From Streptomyces xanthii (GTDB lineage: Bacteria > Actinomycetota > Actinomycetes > Streptomycetales > Streptomycetaceae): DNA of 64,000 bases. Of the stretch, positions 49,491-58,291 are shown piece by piece (the first letter of the stretch is position 1; every line of letters starts with the position of its first letter). Below the pieces are notes generated by a model. That model was not told where the DNA came from and made no database searches. It saw only the letters and a list, made by a program, of their open reading frames with translations. The DNA lies in contig NZ_CP061281.1 in the NCBI RefSeq assembly GCF_014621695.1, forward strand, positions 7,316,001 to 7,380,000, read 5' to 3'. The position numbers and the translations under genes were made by a program.

Positions 49491-50491
49491 ATGAGTGAGC
49501 ACAGCGAGTCGGGCGGAATCGGCGGCACGGGCGCGGCGGCGCTCGCCGCCCCGGAACGTCCGGCGGAGCCGGACTGGGAACATGTCACGGCAGGTGAACT
49601 GGCCGCCTTCAGCGAGGCGGAGAACCGCTTCCGCGCCTCGGCCGCCGCGCGCGTCGCCACCGGAGAGCCCGACCCCGGCGCGGCCGTCGAGTGGCGGACC
49701 GTACGGCTGCCGGGGCACGAACTGCCGGTCCGCTTGTACCGGCCCCGGCCCACCGGCGGACCGTCGGACGGCGCGGCTCTGCCCCTCGTCGTCCACGTCC
49801 ACGGGGGCGGGTTCGTCGGCACGGCGACGCAGAGCGACTGGGTCAACAGCCACCTGGCGGTCCGGCTGCCCGCAGTCGTCGCCTCGGTCGACCACCGGCT
49901 CCTGTCCTTCGACAGCCCACTGCCGCGCGCCGCCGACGACGTCTGGGACGTCCTGCGGCACCTGGCCGGCGACGCCGCGGCATGGGGCATCGACCCGGAG
50001 CGGATCGCCCTGTTCGGGGAGAGCTGCGGGGCACTGCTCGGCGCGTTGACGGCGATCCGGGCCCGCGCGGCGGCGGGCCCCGCCCTCCGGGCCCAGGTGC
50101 TGGTGAACCCGGCGGTCGACACGACGGACGCCCTGTCGACCACGCCTCCATGACCGAGCACGCGCGGACGCCGTCCCTGAGCCTGCCCCAACTCCGCCTG
50201 TTCCGGCGGCTGGCCGTGCCGCCCGGTACCGACCCGCGCCAGCTCTCCCCGCTGCACGCGGACGACCTCAGCGGTCTGCCGCCCGCCCTCGTCGTCGTAC
50301 CGACCCACGACCCGCTCGCCGACCACGGCCGCCGCTACGCCGAGCGGCTCGACGCGGCCGGCACGCCCACCCGCCTCACGGAACACCAGGGCGCGATCCA
50401 CGCCTTCCTGTCCATGCCCGGGATCGTCCCGCAGGCGGAACCGGCCCGGGCGGAGATCCTCGACTTCCTCCGCACCGCCCTGAGCGAGTGA
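49491..50491 (+). pseudogene. Alpha/beta hydrolase with a single-base frameshift
   Basis: The ATG (49491) has AGGGGAAG upstream. Frame 1 reads VHVHGGGFVG (oxyanion HGGG), IALFGESCGALLGAL (Ser nucleophile) and QVLVNPAVD, then stops at 50151-50153. The next frame continues with homologous text from MTEHARTPSLSLPQLRLF, VVPTHDPLADHGRRYAERL (catalytic Asp) and GAIHAFLSMPG (catalytic His). The join is at ACGCCTCCATGACC, where one C appears to be missing from a CCC run. Either the gene is inactive in this strain or the base call is wrong. Confidence 0.82.
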
Positions 50492-50557
50492 CGCCCAGGG
50501 CAACAGCCCCTGGCTCTCAGTGAGTCGAAGCCGCCGATCGTGGCGAGCACATACGAA

Positions 50558-50591
50558 CGCCGGCAGGCCGTACGCGTACGGCCTGCCGGCG
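50558..50591. terminator. 34-bp perfect palindrome, bidirectional terminator
   Basis: The left half CGCCGGCAGGCCGTACG is followed at once by its exact reverse complement, with no loop spacer. It lies between the convergent hydrolase pseudogene and the MBL hydrolase gene, and a smaller CCAGGG/CCCTGG hairpin is at 50495-50513. The remainder of 50492-50750 shows no gene. Confidence 0.8.
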
Positions 50592-50750
50592 GGGCACGGC
50601 TCCGGCGCCTGACACGAGGGGGGAGGACGAGGGGCCCGAGCCGCTGCCCTCAGCTTTCACGCCGGGCGGCGGCCGCGCACCCCGGAATGGCGCGAACGCG
50701 TGACGGACCCGCGCAGCCGGGTGAGCGGCCGCACGGAGAGCGGCCCGCCG

Positions 50751-51656
50751 TCACTTCCCGGTCGAACGGAACAGGCCCGGCTCGACCTCCTCGACCCGGC
50801 CCTGGCCGGACAGCCGGGCCAGGTGCCGCACCAGCGTGCGACGCTCGACCAGCGGGACGTTCACGCCCTCGACGTGCGGCCGGTAGACCAGCCGATGGGT
50901 GGCGAGTTCCCCGACGCCCAGGGGCTCGTCGAGCAGGGACAGCAGCGTGGCATCACGCCGCTCGACGACACCGGTGAACGCGTCCAGCCGGGACCGGAAC
51001 TCGGCGGCCCCCTCGATCACACCCTTCTGGTGCGCCGTCCCGTACCAGCGGGCGTCGATCTCCCGGCAGCGCCGCAGCGACGCCTCGAAGTCGACGAGGC
51101 TGCTCCCCGCGTCCCCGTAGAACGGGCCGAAGGAGGTCAGGTCGATGTCGGCGACGAACAGGAACCCGTCCGGCTCGACGAGGAAGCCGCAGTGCCCCGC
51201 CGTGTGCCCCGGCAGATGCACCACGGTCACCGTGCGCCCGCCGAGATCGAACACCGTGCCCTCGGCGAACCCCTGGGCGTCCGGCCGGTCCGCCACCCGG
51301 AACTCGTCCCGCAGCTGCCGGTCGAGCGCGTCCCGGTGCTCCTCGGCCGGCCCGAAGCTCGCCACCATCGCGGCCCGCGAGCGCACCGCCGCCAGATCCT
51401 TCTCGTGGACGTGCACGGGCATGTCGTAGCCGCCCAGCCCGGCCACGTGGTCCTCGTGCCCATGGCTCACCAGCACCATGTCCGCCGCCGGCACGTGATC
51501 CACCAGGGACAGCGAGGGATCCACGACGACGGTCGCGTCCCTCCCGCGCACCAGCAGCGAGTTCCCGTACGGAAACGCGCCACGCCGGTCCCCGACCAGC
51601 ACCGAGACCGCCCCGTACGGCACTTCGGCCGGGGGAGCGGAGGACGGATCGGTCAC
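50751..51656 (-). CDS. MBL-fold metallo-hydrolase
   Basis: 301 aa. The metal motif is VSHGHEDHVAGL (H-x-H-x-D-H), with HLPGHTAGHCGFLVEP and the Asp of LFVADIDLTSFGPF. The following helix and C-terminal segment are typical of glyoxalase-II-like or lactonase-like enzymes. It begins with GTG overlapping the MerR stop (GTGA), so the two form one operon. Substrate unknown. Confidence 0.9.
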   Translation of the reverse strand: MTDPSSAPPAEVPYGAVSVLVGDRRGAFPYGNSLLVRGRDATVVVDPSLSLVDHVPAADMVLVSHGHEDHVAGLGGYDMPVHVHEKDLAAVRSRAAMVASFGPAEEHRDALDRQLRDEFRVADRPDAQGFAEGTVFDLGGRTVTVVHLPGHTAGHCGFLVEPDGFLFVADIDLTSFGPFYGDAGSSLVDFEASLRRCREIDARWYGTAHQKGVIEGAAEFRSRLDAFTGVVERRDATLLSLLDEPLGVGELATHRLVYRPHVEGVNVPLVERRTLVRHLARLSGQGRVEEVEPGLFRSTGK

Positions 51657-52066
51657 GGGCGCACCTCGTCTTTCCGCCGCTGCGCGGCCTTCGGGTCGAG
51701 ACGGGAACCCAGTGTGGCGGCGAACTCCTCGGCACGGGAGAGCTGGACCCGCAGCTTCTCCACCTGCTCCAGCGCCGCCTCCCGGTAGGCGCGCACCCGC
51801 TCCAGGAGTGCGGCGCGCTCGTCGGCGTCCGGGGCGGGGTCGTGATCGAGGCGGTCGGTGGCGTCGAGCAGGTCACGCATCTGGTCCAGGGTGAAGCCGA
51901 GCGGCTTCATGCGGCGGATCACCATCAGCCGGGCCACGTCGGCCTCGGTGTACAGACGGAAGCCGCCCTGCGAGCGGGCGGACGGGATGACCAGACCCGT
52001 GTCCTCGTAGTGCCGGATGGTGCGCAGCGACAGTTCGGTGCGCGCGGCGACCTCGCCGATCTGCAT
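51653..52066 (-). CDS. MerR-family transcriptional regulator
   Basis: 137 aa from the ATG at 52064-52066. The start MQIGEVAARTELSLRTIRHYEDTGLVIPSARSQGGFRLYTEADVARL is the MerR winged helix. The Leu-rich helix ERVRAYREAALEQVEKLRVQL is the dimer coiled coil. No cysteines for metal binding are seen at the C-terminus, so an organic ligand is likely. Its operator is probably the 20-bp inverted repeat at 52138-52157. Confidence 0.92.
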   Translation of the reverse strand: MQIGEVAARTELSLRTIRHYEDTGLVIPSARSQGGFRLYTEADVARLMVIRRMKPLGFTLDQMRDLLDATDRLDHDPAPDADERAALLERVRAYREAALEQVEKLRVQLSRAEEFAATLGSRLDPKAAQRRKDEVRP

Positions 52067-52137
52067 GTGCCTGCCGTCCACGCCCGCCGCCTCAGCTCTT
52101 CTCCGTGGCGGCCGCATCCCTTACGCCGCGCCGATCC

Positions 52138-52157
52138 CTACCCTAACGTCAGGGTAG
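52138..52157. promoter_or_regulatory. MerR operator CTACCCT-N6-AGGGTAG
   Basis: CTACCCTAACGTCAGGGTAG is a perfect 7-6-7 inverted repeat about 72 bp upstream of the MerR ATG, the length and style of MerR-family sites lying between -35 and -10. Confidence 0.75.
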
Positions 52158-52475
52158 AGTTGCGGGGCGAGGGCGGCCGTGTGCCGCCCCGCAGGTGTCG
52201 TACCGGGGCCGACGGTGTTCCCGGTGAAGTGCGGAATGCTGCGGAGACCAGCGTGCGCGAGCCCAGGACCCCCCGCGCCGCCGCCTGTCCGCCGTGACGC
52301 CCGGGGACGTGAACGCGACGGCGTAGCCGGGCGCGCGCCCTTCGCCCCTCTCATCGACTTCCGGCTCCGTCCGCCACGGAGCCGACCGCGGGGACGCCGG
52401 TCCGGTGTCGCCGTGTCCTTCCGCGCGCCCGGGCCCGACGGCCCGGGTGCGCCCGAGCACGACAGGTTCCAATCC
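52158..52475 (+). other. Long G+C-rich upstream region of the SulP gene
   Basis: No gene or strong hairpin is supported here. The SulP frame is open upstream (from 52179) but lacks conserved content, and no RBS is close to earlier starts. The region could be a 5' leader or include the promoter. Confidence 0.4.
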
Positions 52476-53987
52476 GTGCCCTCTTCCGACGCCCCCGTGT
52501 CGCCGGCCGCCCGCCTGCGCGCGCTGAAGCCCGACTGGCTGTCCGATCCGCAGGTCTGGCGCACCGAGGTGCTGGCCGGTCTCGTGGTCGGACTCGCGCT
52601 GATCCCGGAGGCGATCTCCTTCTCGGTCATCGCCGGGGTCGAACCGGCCGTCGGCCTGTTCTCCGCCTTCACCATGGCCGTCGTCATCTCGGTCGTCGGC
52701 GGGCGCCGCGCGATGATCTCCGCCGCGACCGGCGCCGTCGCGCTGGTCGTCGCACCGCTGAACCGCGAGCACGGCCTCGGGTACCTGGTCGCGGCCGTCG
52801 TCCTCGCCGGTGTCTTCCAGGTGGTCCTCGGCGCACTCGGCGTCGCCCGGCTCATGCGGTTCGTGCCGCGCTCCGTGATGGTCGGCTTCGTCAACGCGCT
52901 CGCCGTCCTCGTCTTCATGGCCCAGATCCCGGAGATGACCGACGTCCCCTGGGCCGTCTACCCGCTGATCGCCGGCGGCCTCGCGATGACGGTCCTCTTC
53001 CCGAGGATCACGAAGGCCGTGCCCGCCCCGCTCGTCTCGATCGCCGTCCTCACCGTGATCACCGTCGCGGCCGGCATCGCCGTGCCGACCGTCGGCGACA
53101 AGGGCGCCCTGCCGTCCGCGCTGCCCGTGCCGGGCCTGCCCGACGTGCCGTTCACCCTCGGCACCCTGACGACCGTCGCCCCGTACGCGCTCGCGATGGC
53201 GCTGGTCGGCCTGATGGAGTCGCTCATGACGGCCAAGCTGGTCGACGACCTCACCGACACGCACTCCGACAAGACGCGCGAGTCGATCGGGCAGGGCATC
53301 GCCAACATCGTCACCGGACTCTTCGGCGGCATGGGCGGCTGCGCCATGATCGGCCAGACGATGATCAACGTGAAGGTCTCCGGCGCCCGCACCCGCCTGT
53401 CGACCTTCCTCGCCGGAGCCTTCCTCATGGTGCTCTGCATCGTGTTCGGCCCGGTCGTCTCCGACATCCCGATGGCGGCGCTGGTCGCCGTCATGGTCAT
53501 GGTGTCGTTCGCGACGTTCGACTGGCACTCCGTCGCCCCGAAGACCCTCAGGCGCATGCCCGGCGGCGAGATCCTCGTCATGCTGGTCACCGTCGTGTGC
53601 GTCGTCGCCACCCACAACCTGGCGATCGGCGTCGTCGTCGGCTCCGTCACCGCCATGGTGATCTTCGCCAAGCGTGTCGCCCGGCTCGCCGACGTCACCT
53701 CCGTCACCGACCCGGACCACGCCACCGTGGTGTACCGGGTCACCGGCGAGCTCTTCTTCGCCTCCTCCAACGACCTCGTCGGCCGGTTCGACTACGCCGG
53801 CGACCCGCGGCACGTCGTCATCGACCTGAGCGCCGCGCACATCTGGGACGCGTCCTCGGTCGCCGCCCTGGACGCCGTCGAGACGAAGTACGCGCAGCGG
53901 GGCAAGACCGTGGAGATCACTGGGCTCAACACCCCGAGCGCCGACCTCCACGACCGGCTCAGCGGGGAGTTCGCGAGCGGCCACTGA
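52476..53987 (+). CDS. SulP-family inorganic anion transporter with STAS domain
   Basis: 503 aa from the GTG at 52476 (an AGG about 10 bases upstream; start approximate). The SulP core shows GLVVGLALIPEAISFSVIAGVEPAVGLFSA and GGRRAMISAATGAVALVVAP, then QGIANIVTGLFGGMGGCAMIGQT. At least ten transmembrane helices are visible, followed by a C-terminal STAS domain (VVIDLSAAHIWDASSVAALDAVETKY). These proteins carry sulfate, bicarbonate or similar anions. The end overlaps the convergent MFS gene by 29 bp. Confidence 0.93.
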   Translation: MPSSDAPVSPAARLRALKPDWLSDPQVWRTEVLAGLVVGLALIPEAISFSVIAGVEPAVGLFSAFTMAVVISVVGGRRAMISAATGAVALVVAPLNREHGLGYLVAAVVLAGVFQVVLGALGVARLMRFVPRSVMVGFVNALAVLVFMAQIPEMTDVPWAVYPLIAGGLAMTVLFPRITKAVPAPLVSIAVLTVITVAAGIAVPTVGDKGALPSALPVPGLPDVPFTLGTLTTVAPYALAMALVGLMESLMTAKLVDDLTDTHSDKTRESIGQGIANIVTGLFGGMGGCAMIGQTMINVKVSGARTRLSTFLAGAFLMVLCIVFGPVVSDIPMAALVAVMVMVSFATFDWHSVAPKTLRRMPGGEILVMLVTVVCVVATHNLAIGVVVGSVTAMVIFAKRVARLADVTSVTDPDHATVVYRVTGELFFASSNDLVGRFDYAGDPRHVVIDLSAAHIWDASSVAALDAVETKYAQRGKTVEITGLNTPSADLHDRLSGEFASGH

Positions 53988-55266
53988 CGGGCCGGGCGGT
54001 GCGGGACGGCACCGGGCGCTCGCCGATCCAGCGGGCCGCGAGCAGACCGGAGGCGGCGGTGAGGGCGGCGGCCGCGACGACGGTGGCGTTCAGGCCGAGG
54101 GCGTCGGCGAGGACCCCGGCCACCAGGGCGCCGACGGCATAGCCCATGTCGCGCCAGAACCGGTAGGTGCCCAGGGCGTTCGCCCGCCAGGCGGGGTGGG
54201 CGTGGTCCGAGACCGAGGCGATCAGCGCCGGGTAGACCATGGCCGTGCCGAGGCCCAGCGCGACGGAGGACAGGACGCCCGCGAGCAGCGGGGTGTCGAG
54301 CAGGGCCAGGGCGATCACGAAGCCGGCGGACTGGACGAGAATGCCGGTGACGATCAGGGGTTTGCGGCCCACGCGGTCGGCGAGATGCCCGGTCGGGATC
54401 TGGCCCATGCCCCACAGGATCGGGTACAGGCCCTTGATCAGGCCCACCGCGGCGAGGCCGAGACCGTGGTCGGTGAACAGGAGCGGGAAGACACCCCAGG
54501 TGAGACCGTCGTTGAGGTTGTTGACGAGTCCCGCCTGACTGGCGCCGCGCAGCGAGCGGTGCCGCCAGGACGTCCGGGCGAAGACGGCGGCCAGGCCGGT
54601 GCTCTCGCCGGTGGGCAGCGGCTCGGCGTGCCGGGCGAGTTCGAGGGCGACGTGTCCCGCGGTGTCGCGTACGGCCAAGGCGAGAGCCAGTCCGGCGACG
54701 ACGAAGACGACACCGATGAGCTCGGGCGCCGGACGCAGCCCGTGGACGGTGGCGAGCCAGCCGGTGAGCAGGGCGGTGACACCGACGGCGGTGTACCCGG
54801 CCGCCTCGTTGAGTCCCGTGGCCAGGCCCCGGCGGGCGGGCCCGACGAGGTCGATCTTCATGTTGACCGTCATCGACCAGGCCAGTCCCTGGTTGAGGCC
54901 GAGCAGGACGTTCGCGGCGACGATCCAGCCCCAGGACGGCGCCCAGGCGAGCACGAACGGCACGGGGACGCCGATCAGCCAGCCCGTGACCAGGAGCTGC
55001 TTGCGCCGGAAGCGCGCGGTGAGAGCACCGGCGGCGAGGTTGGTCAGGGCCTTGGTGAGCCCGAACGCGATGATGAACGAGAACACGGCCAGGTCGCTCG
55101 TCAGCCCGAAGACCTCGGTCCCGATGAGCGGCACCGTGGTCCGCTCCAGGCCGACCAGACCGCCGACGCAGACGTTGACGACGACCAGCAGCGTGAACTG
55201 CGGCCAGTTCTCCCGCAGCCCCAGCCGTACGGGCGCGGCCGGACCCCGTCCCCGGAGGCCGCTCAC
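53959..55266 (-). CDS. MFS transporter of a sulfur/rhodanese operon
   Basis: 435 aa. The helices begin LLVVVNVCVGGLVGLERTTVPLIG, and DRVGRKPLIVTGILVQSAGFVIALALL carries the motif-A loop. GTG start overlapping the stop of the MBL-rhodanese gene (GTGA). In several bacteria an MFS gene of this type accompanies persulfide-dioxygenase and rhodanese genes; export or import of a sulfur species is a guess from this linkage. Confidence 0.88.
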   Translation of the reverse strand: MSGLRGRGPAAPVRLGLRENWPQFTLLVVVNVCVGGLVGLERTTVPLIGTEVFGLTSDLAVFSFIIAFGLTKALTNLAAGALTARFRRKQLLVTGWLIGVPVPFVLAWAPSWGWIVAANVLLGLNQGLAWSMTVNMKIDLVGPARRGLATGLNEAAGYTAVGVTALLTGWLATVHGLRPAPELIGVVFVVAGLALALAVRDTAGHVALELARHAEPLPTGESTGLAAVFARTSWRHRSLRGASQAGLVNNLNDGLTWGVFPLLFTDHGLGLAAVGLIKGLYPILWGMGQIPTGHLADRVGRKPLIVTGILVQSAGFVIALALLDTPLLAGVLSSVALGLGTAMVYPALIASVSDHAHPAWRANALGTYRFWRDMGYAVGALVAGVLADALGLNATVVAAAALTAASGLLAARWIGERPVPSRTARPVSGRSRTPR

Positions 55267-56633
55267 GGAGCCTCGCCCTCGGTCAGGCGCAGGCCGTGCG
55301 CGGCCGCGTAGTCGCGCGGACGCCCGTTCAGGACGCGGACGCCCGGGTGCCCGGCGTGTTCGAGGACGCTGGCCGCGGTCATGGCGCGCTCACCGTGCCC
55401 GCAGGCGACGAGCGCGCCCTCGGGGGTGTCGCCCACGTGTCCGGCCAGCGTGCCGAGTTCGAGGTGCAGGGCGCCGGGGACGTGCCCTGCGGCGTACTCG
55501 GACCGCTGACGCACGTCGACGTAAGCGGTGTCGGGTGCCTGGTCCGGCGTGAGGTACGGAGTCCGCGCCACGGGGAGACCGGCCGCGCGCCAGGCGGCCA
55601 TGCCTCCGGCGAGGTGCCCGGCGATCCGCTCGTAGCCGATCTTGTACGCCTGCCGGACGATCTCGCCCGGGTCCTGGTCCGCGTCGGCGACGAACGCGAG
55701 CGGGGCGTCGTCGGGCAGCAGCCAGCCGAGCCAGGTCGCGAACTGGTCCCGCAGCGCGATCGACACCGACCCGGGGACATGACCTCCGGCGAAGCGTGCG
55801 GCCGGGCGCACGTCCACGACGTACCCGCCCTCGGAGCGCAGCGCGTGGACCCGCTCCGCGGCGAGGGCGGGCAGGACCGGTTCGTACGTCAGGACGGCGG
55901 GGCCGAGCCGGTTGCGCTCGGCGAGGCGGTCGAAGTAGGCGGGGTAGCTGCCCAGGCCGTCGAGCAGCCGCCGTACGAAGATGTCCTCGTCCGGCGCCGC
56001 GAGCAGCGGGTTGGCTTCCTTCTGGGCGCCGATGGTGCTGGTGCGCTCGCTGCCGGGCGGGGCCGAACAGAACGAGCCGGCGCCGTGCGTGGGCCAGACC
56101 GCGGTGTCCTCGGGCAGCCGGGCGAGCCGCTGGAGCGAGCGGTACTGGGCGCGGGCGAGTTCCTCGGCCCGCTCGGCGCCGAGGAGGTCGGTGCGGGCGG
56201 CGGAGTTCACGATCAGCGAGCCGCCGGTGAACACGCCCACGGCACGCTCCCCGTCCAGGAGCAGGAACGAGAGGTGCTCGTCGGTGTGTCCGGGGGTGGC
56301 CAGCGCGCGCAGCGTCAGGCCGCCCAGGCCGACCTCGTCGCCGTCGGCCAGGCCCCGGTGGGCGAAGCCCCGCCGGCCCGCGGCCGAGGCCAGCACCACG
56401 GCGCGCTCGTCATGGGCGAGCTGGACGGCGCCGGAGAGGAAGTCGGCGTGCAGGTGGGTGTCGGCCGCGAAGGCGACCCGCAGCCCGCGCCGGCCTGCGG
56501 CCTCGCGCAGGGTGCGCAGATCGCGGCCGGCGTCCACGGCCAGCGCGCGGCCGTCGCCCAGATCGACGAGGTAGGCGTTGTTGCCGAGTCCCGCGTCGAG
56601 GAGGGGGACGAGGTGGTCGTCGGCGAAGCCCAC
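55263..56633 (-). CDS. MBL-fold hydrolase with two C-terminal rhodanese domains (persulfide dioxygenase-like)
   Basis: 456 aa from the GTG at 56631-56633 with GGAGGA upstream. The MBL domain (residues about 1-230) has DTHLHADFLSGA and LATPGHTDEHLSFLL. The first rhodanese unit, GYVVDVRPAARFAGGHVPGSVS, lacks an active Cys. The second, TAYVDVRQRSEYAAGHVPGALH, ends in VACGHGERA with the active-site Cys. This layout resembles CstB-type persulfide dioxygenase-sulfurtransferase. It acts in the cytoplasm on low-molecular-weight persulfides. Divergent from an ArsR-rhodanese regulator. Confidence 0.9.
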   Translation of the reverse strand: MGFADDHLVPLLDAGLGNNAYLVDLGDGRALAVDAGRDLRTLREAAGRRGLRVAFAADTHLHADFLSGAVQLAHDERAVVLASAAGRRGFAHRGLADGDEVGLGGLTLRALATPGHTDEHLSFLLLDGERAVGVFTGGSLIVNSAARTDLLGAERAEELARAQYRSLQRLARLPEDTAVWPTHGAGSFCSAPPGSERTSTIGAQKEANPLLAAPDEDIFVRRLLDGLGSYPAYFDRLAERNRLGPAVLTYEPVLPALAAERVHALRSEGGYVVDVRPAARFAGGHVPGSVSIALRDQFATWLGWLLPDDAPLAFVADADQDPGEIVRQAYKIGYERIAGHLAGGMAAWRAAGLPVARTPYLTPDQAPDTAYVDVRQRSEYAAGHVPGALHLELGTLAGHVGDTPEGALVACGHGERAMTAASVLEHAGHPGVRVLNGRPRDYAAAHGLRLTEGEAP

Positions 56634-56708
56634 GGGTCCTCCAAGATCAGGTGAAGCGAGCGGGACACCGGTTGCCGCGTCCCGCTGGTCGCTGCCGCGG
56701 CCCTCTAC

Positions 56709-56724
56709 TACAATATTCCATGGA
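56709..56724 (+). promoter_or_regulatory. -10 box and operator of the ArsR-rhodanese gene
   Basis: TACAAT (56709-56714) is a five-of-six match to TATAAT. Immediately downstream, ATTCCATGGATTT holds the palindrome TCCATGGA (56717-56724) in A+T-rich DNA, covering the likely transcription start. No clear -35 is visible. The sulfur-responsive regulator is the probable ligand. Confidence 0.65.
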
Positions 56725-56739
56725 TTTATGGAGGATGGC

Positions 56740-57417
56740 ATGCCGAAGACGGCGAAGGCGGATGCGAAGGCGGCGCTCTACGACGCGTTCGCGGTCGGCG
56801 GCAAGGCGCTGGCCAGCGGAAAGCGGCTGGAACTGCTGGATCTGCTGGCCCAGGGTGAGCGCACGGTCGACGCGCTCGCCAAGGCGGCCGGGCTGAATCT
56901 GACGACCGCGTCCGCGCATCTGCAGACCCTCAAGCAGGCCGGCTTCGTCGCCACCCGCCGCGAGGGCGTGCGCGTCCACTACCGACTGGCCGGCGACGAC
57001 GTCGCCCGGCTGTTCGCGCTGCTGCGCAAGGTCACCGAGACCCACCAGGCGACCGTACCGGCCGCCCGCGACGCCTACCTCGGCGAGGACGGCGCCGCTC
57101 AGGTCGGCCGGGACGAGCTGCGGGCCCGCGTCGAGGCCGGGGACGTGGTGCTCCTCGACGTGCGCCCCGTGGAGGAGTACCGGGCCGGACACATTCCGGG
57201 CGCGCTCTCCGTCCCGGTCGCCGAACTCGCGGACCGAATCCAGGAGTTGCCCCCGGACCTGGAGGTCGTCGTGTACTGCCGCGGCGAGTACTGCGTCCTC
57301 GCGCACGACGCGGTGCGGCTGCTCGCCGAACACGGCCGCCGGGCGATGCGGCTCGACGACGGCATGCTCGAATGGCGGCTCGCCGAACTCCCCGTCCACA
57401 CCGGCGACCCGGCGTGA
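56740..57417 (+). CDS. ArsR-rhodanese fusion regulator
   Basis: 225 aa from the ATG at 56740, which has GGAGGA just upstream. The N-terminal wHTH reads LASGKRLELLDLLAQGERTVDALAKAAGLNLTTASAHLQTLKQAGFVATRREGVRVHY. Residues about 125-225 form a rhodanese domain: VLLDVRPVEEYRAGHIPGA and VVYCRGEYCVLA with the active Cys (C-R-G-E-Y-C). Fusions of this type sense persulfides or reactive sulfur. It is divergent from the MBL-rhodanese/MFS operon and probably controls it. Confidence 0.93.
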   Translation: MPKTAKADAKAALYDAFAVGGKALASGKRLELLDLLAQGERTVDALAKAAGLNLTTASAHLQTLKQAGFVATRREGVRVHYRLAGDDVARLFALLRKVTETHQATVPAARDAYLGEDGAAQVGRDELRARVEAGDVVLLDVRPVEEYRAGHIPGALSVPVAELADRIQELPPDLEVVVYCRGEYCVLAHDAVRLLAEHGRRAMRLDDGMLEWRLAELPVHTGDPA

Positions 57418-57445
57418 CCAACGGCCCCTCGGGGCTGCGCGCGCG

Positions 57446-58291
57446 TCAGGCGGGGCGCTCGGTCAGCCGGTGTGCGTGGGCCGGGTACACGCCCAGGACG
57501 CGGACCTCGGAGGAGAAGAAGCGCAGCTCGTGCAGGGCCAGCGCCACGCGGGGCTCGTCGACGTGGCCCTCGATCTCGACGTAGAAGCAGCTCGGGCTGA
57601 GGCCCGCGCCCATCTGGTAGCTCTCGATCTTCGTCAGGTTCACCGCGTTGCTGGAGAAGCCGCCGAGGGCCTTGTACAGCGCGCTCGGGATGTTCCGCAC
57701 GGCGAAGAAGAGGCTCGTCATCGTCGGGGCGCCGGTCAGCGGGGCGAAGTCCGCGTCGCGCGACAGGACGACGAAGCGCGTCGTGTTGTCCGGGTCGTCC
57801 TCGACGCCCGCCCGCAGCACCTCGAGACCGTGGTGCCGGGCCGCGGCCGGCGGGGCGAGCGCCGCGTGCCGCGGGTCCCCGAGCTCGGCCACCTCGCGGG
57901 CCGCGCCCGCCGTGTCGTCGCTGACCAGCGTGCGCCAGCCGCCCTCCCGCAGCACCTTGCGGCACTGCCCGAGCGCGTGCACATGGCTGCGCACCTGCTC
58001 CACCTGGTCGAGCGTCGCCCCCGCCACGCCCACCAGGTCGAAGTGGATCGCGAGGAAGTACTCCCCGATCACGAACAGGCCCGACTCCGGCAGCAGGTGG
58101 TGCACGTCGGCGACGCGTCCGGCGGCGGAGTTGTCGACGGGGATCACCGCGAGGTCGGCGCTGCCGAGCGTCACCGCGTCCAGGGCCTGCTCGAAGCTCG
58201 TGCAGGGCAGCTCGGTGCAGCCGGGGAACAGTTTCTGGGCGGCGGCCGCGGAATTGGAGCCGTATTCACCCTGATATGCGACGCTCGTCAC
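57446..58291 (-). CDS. pheA: Prephenate dehydratase
   Basis: 281 aa, monofunctional type. The start SVAYQGEYGSNSAAAAQKLFPG and SFEQALDAVTLGSADLAVIPVDNSAAGRV are the substrate-binding signatures. NTTRFVVLSR contains the catalytic T-R-F triplet. From about residue 190 an ACT domain (TSLFFAVRNIPSALYKALGGFSSNAVNLTKIESYQ) provides phenylalanine feedback control. It converts prephenate to phenylpyruvate in phenylalanine synthesis. GTG start with a weak Shine-Dalgarno. Confidence 0.96.
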   Translation of the reverse strand: MTSVAYQGEYGSNSAAAAQKLFPGCTELPCTSFEQALDAVTLGSADLAVIPVDNSAAGRVADVHHLLPESGLFVIGEYFLAIHFDLVGVAGATLDQVEQVRSHVHALGQCRKVLREGGWRTLVSDDTAGAAREVAELGDPRHAALAPPAAARHHGLEVLRAGVEDDPDNTTRFVVLSRDADFAPLTGAPTMTSLFFAVRNIPSALYKALGGFSSNAVNLTKIESYQMGAGLSPSCFYVEIEGHVDEPRVALALHELRFFSSEVRVLGVYPAHAHRLTERPA

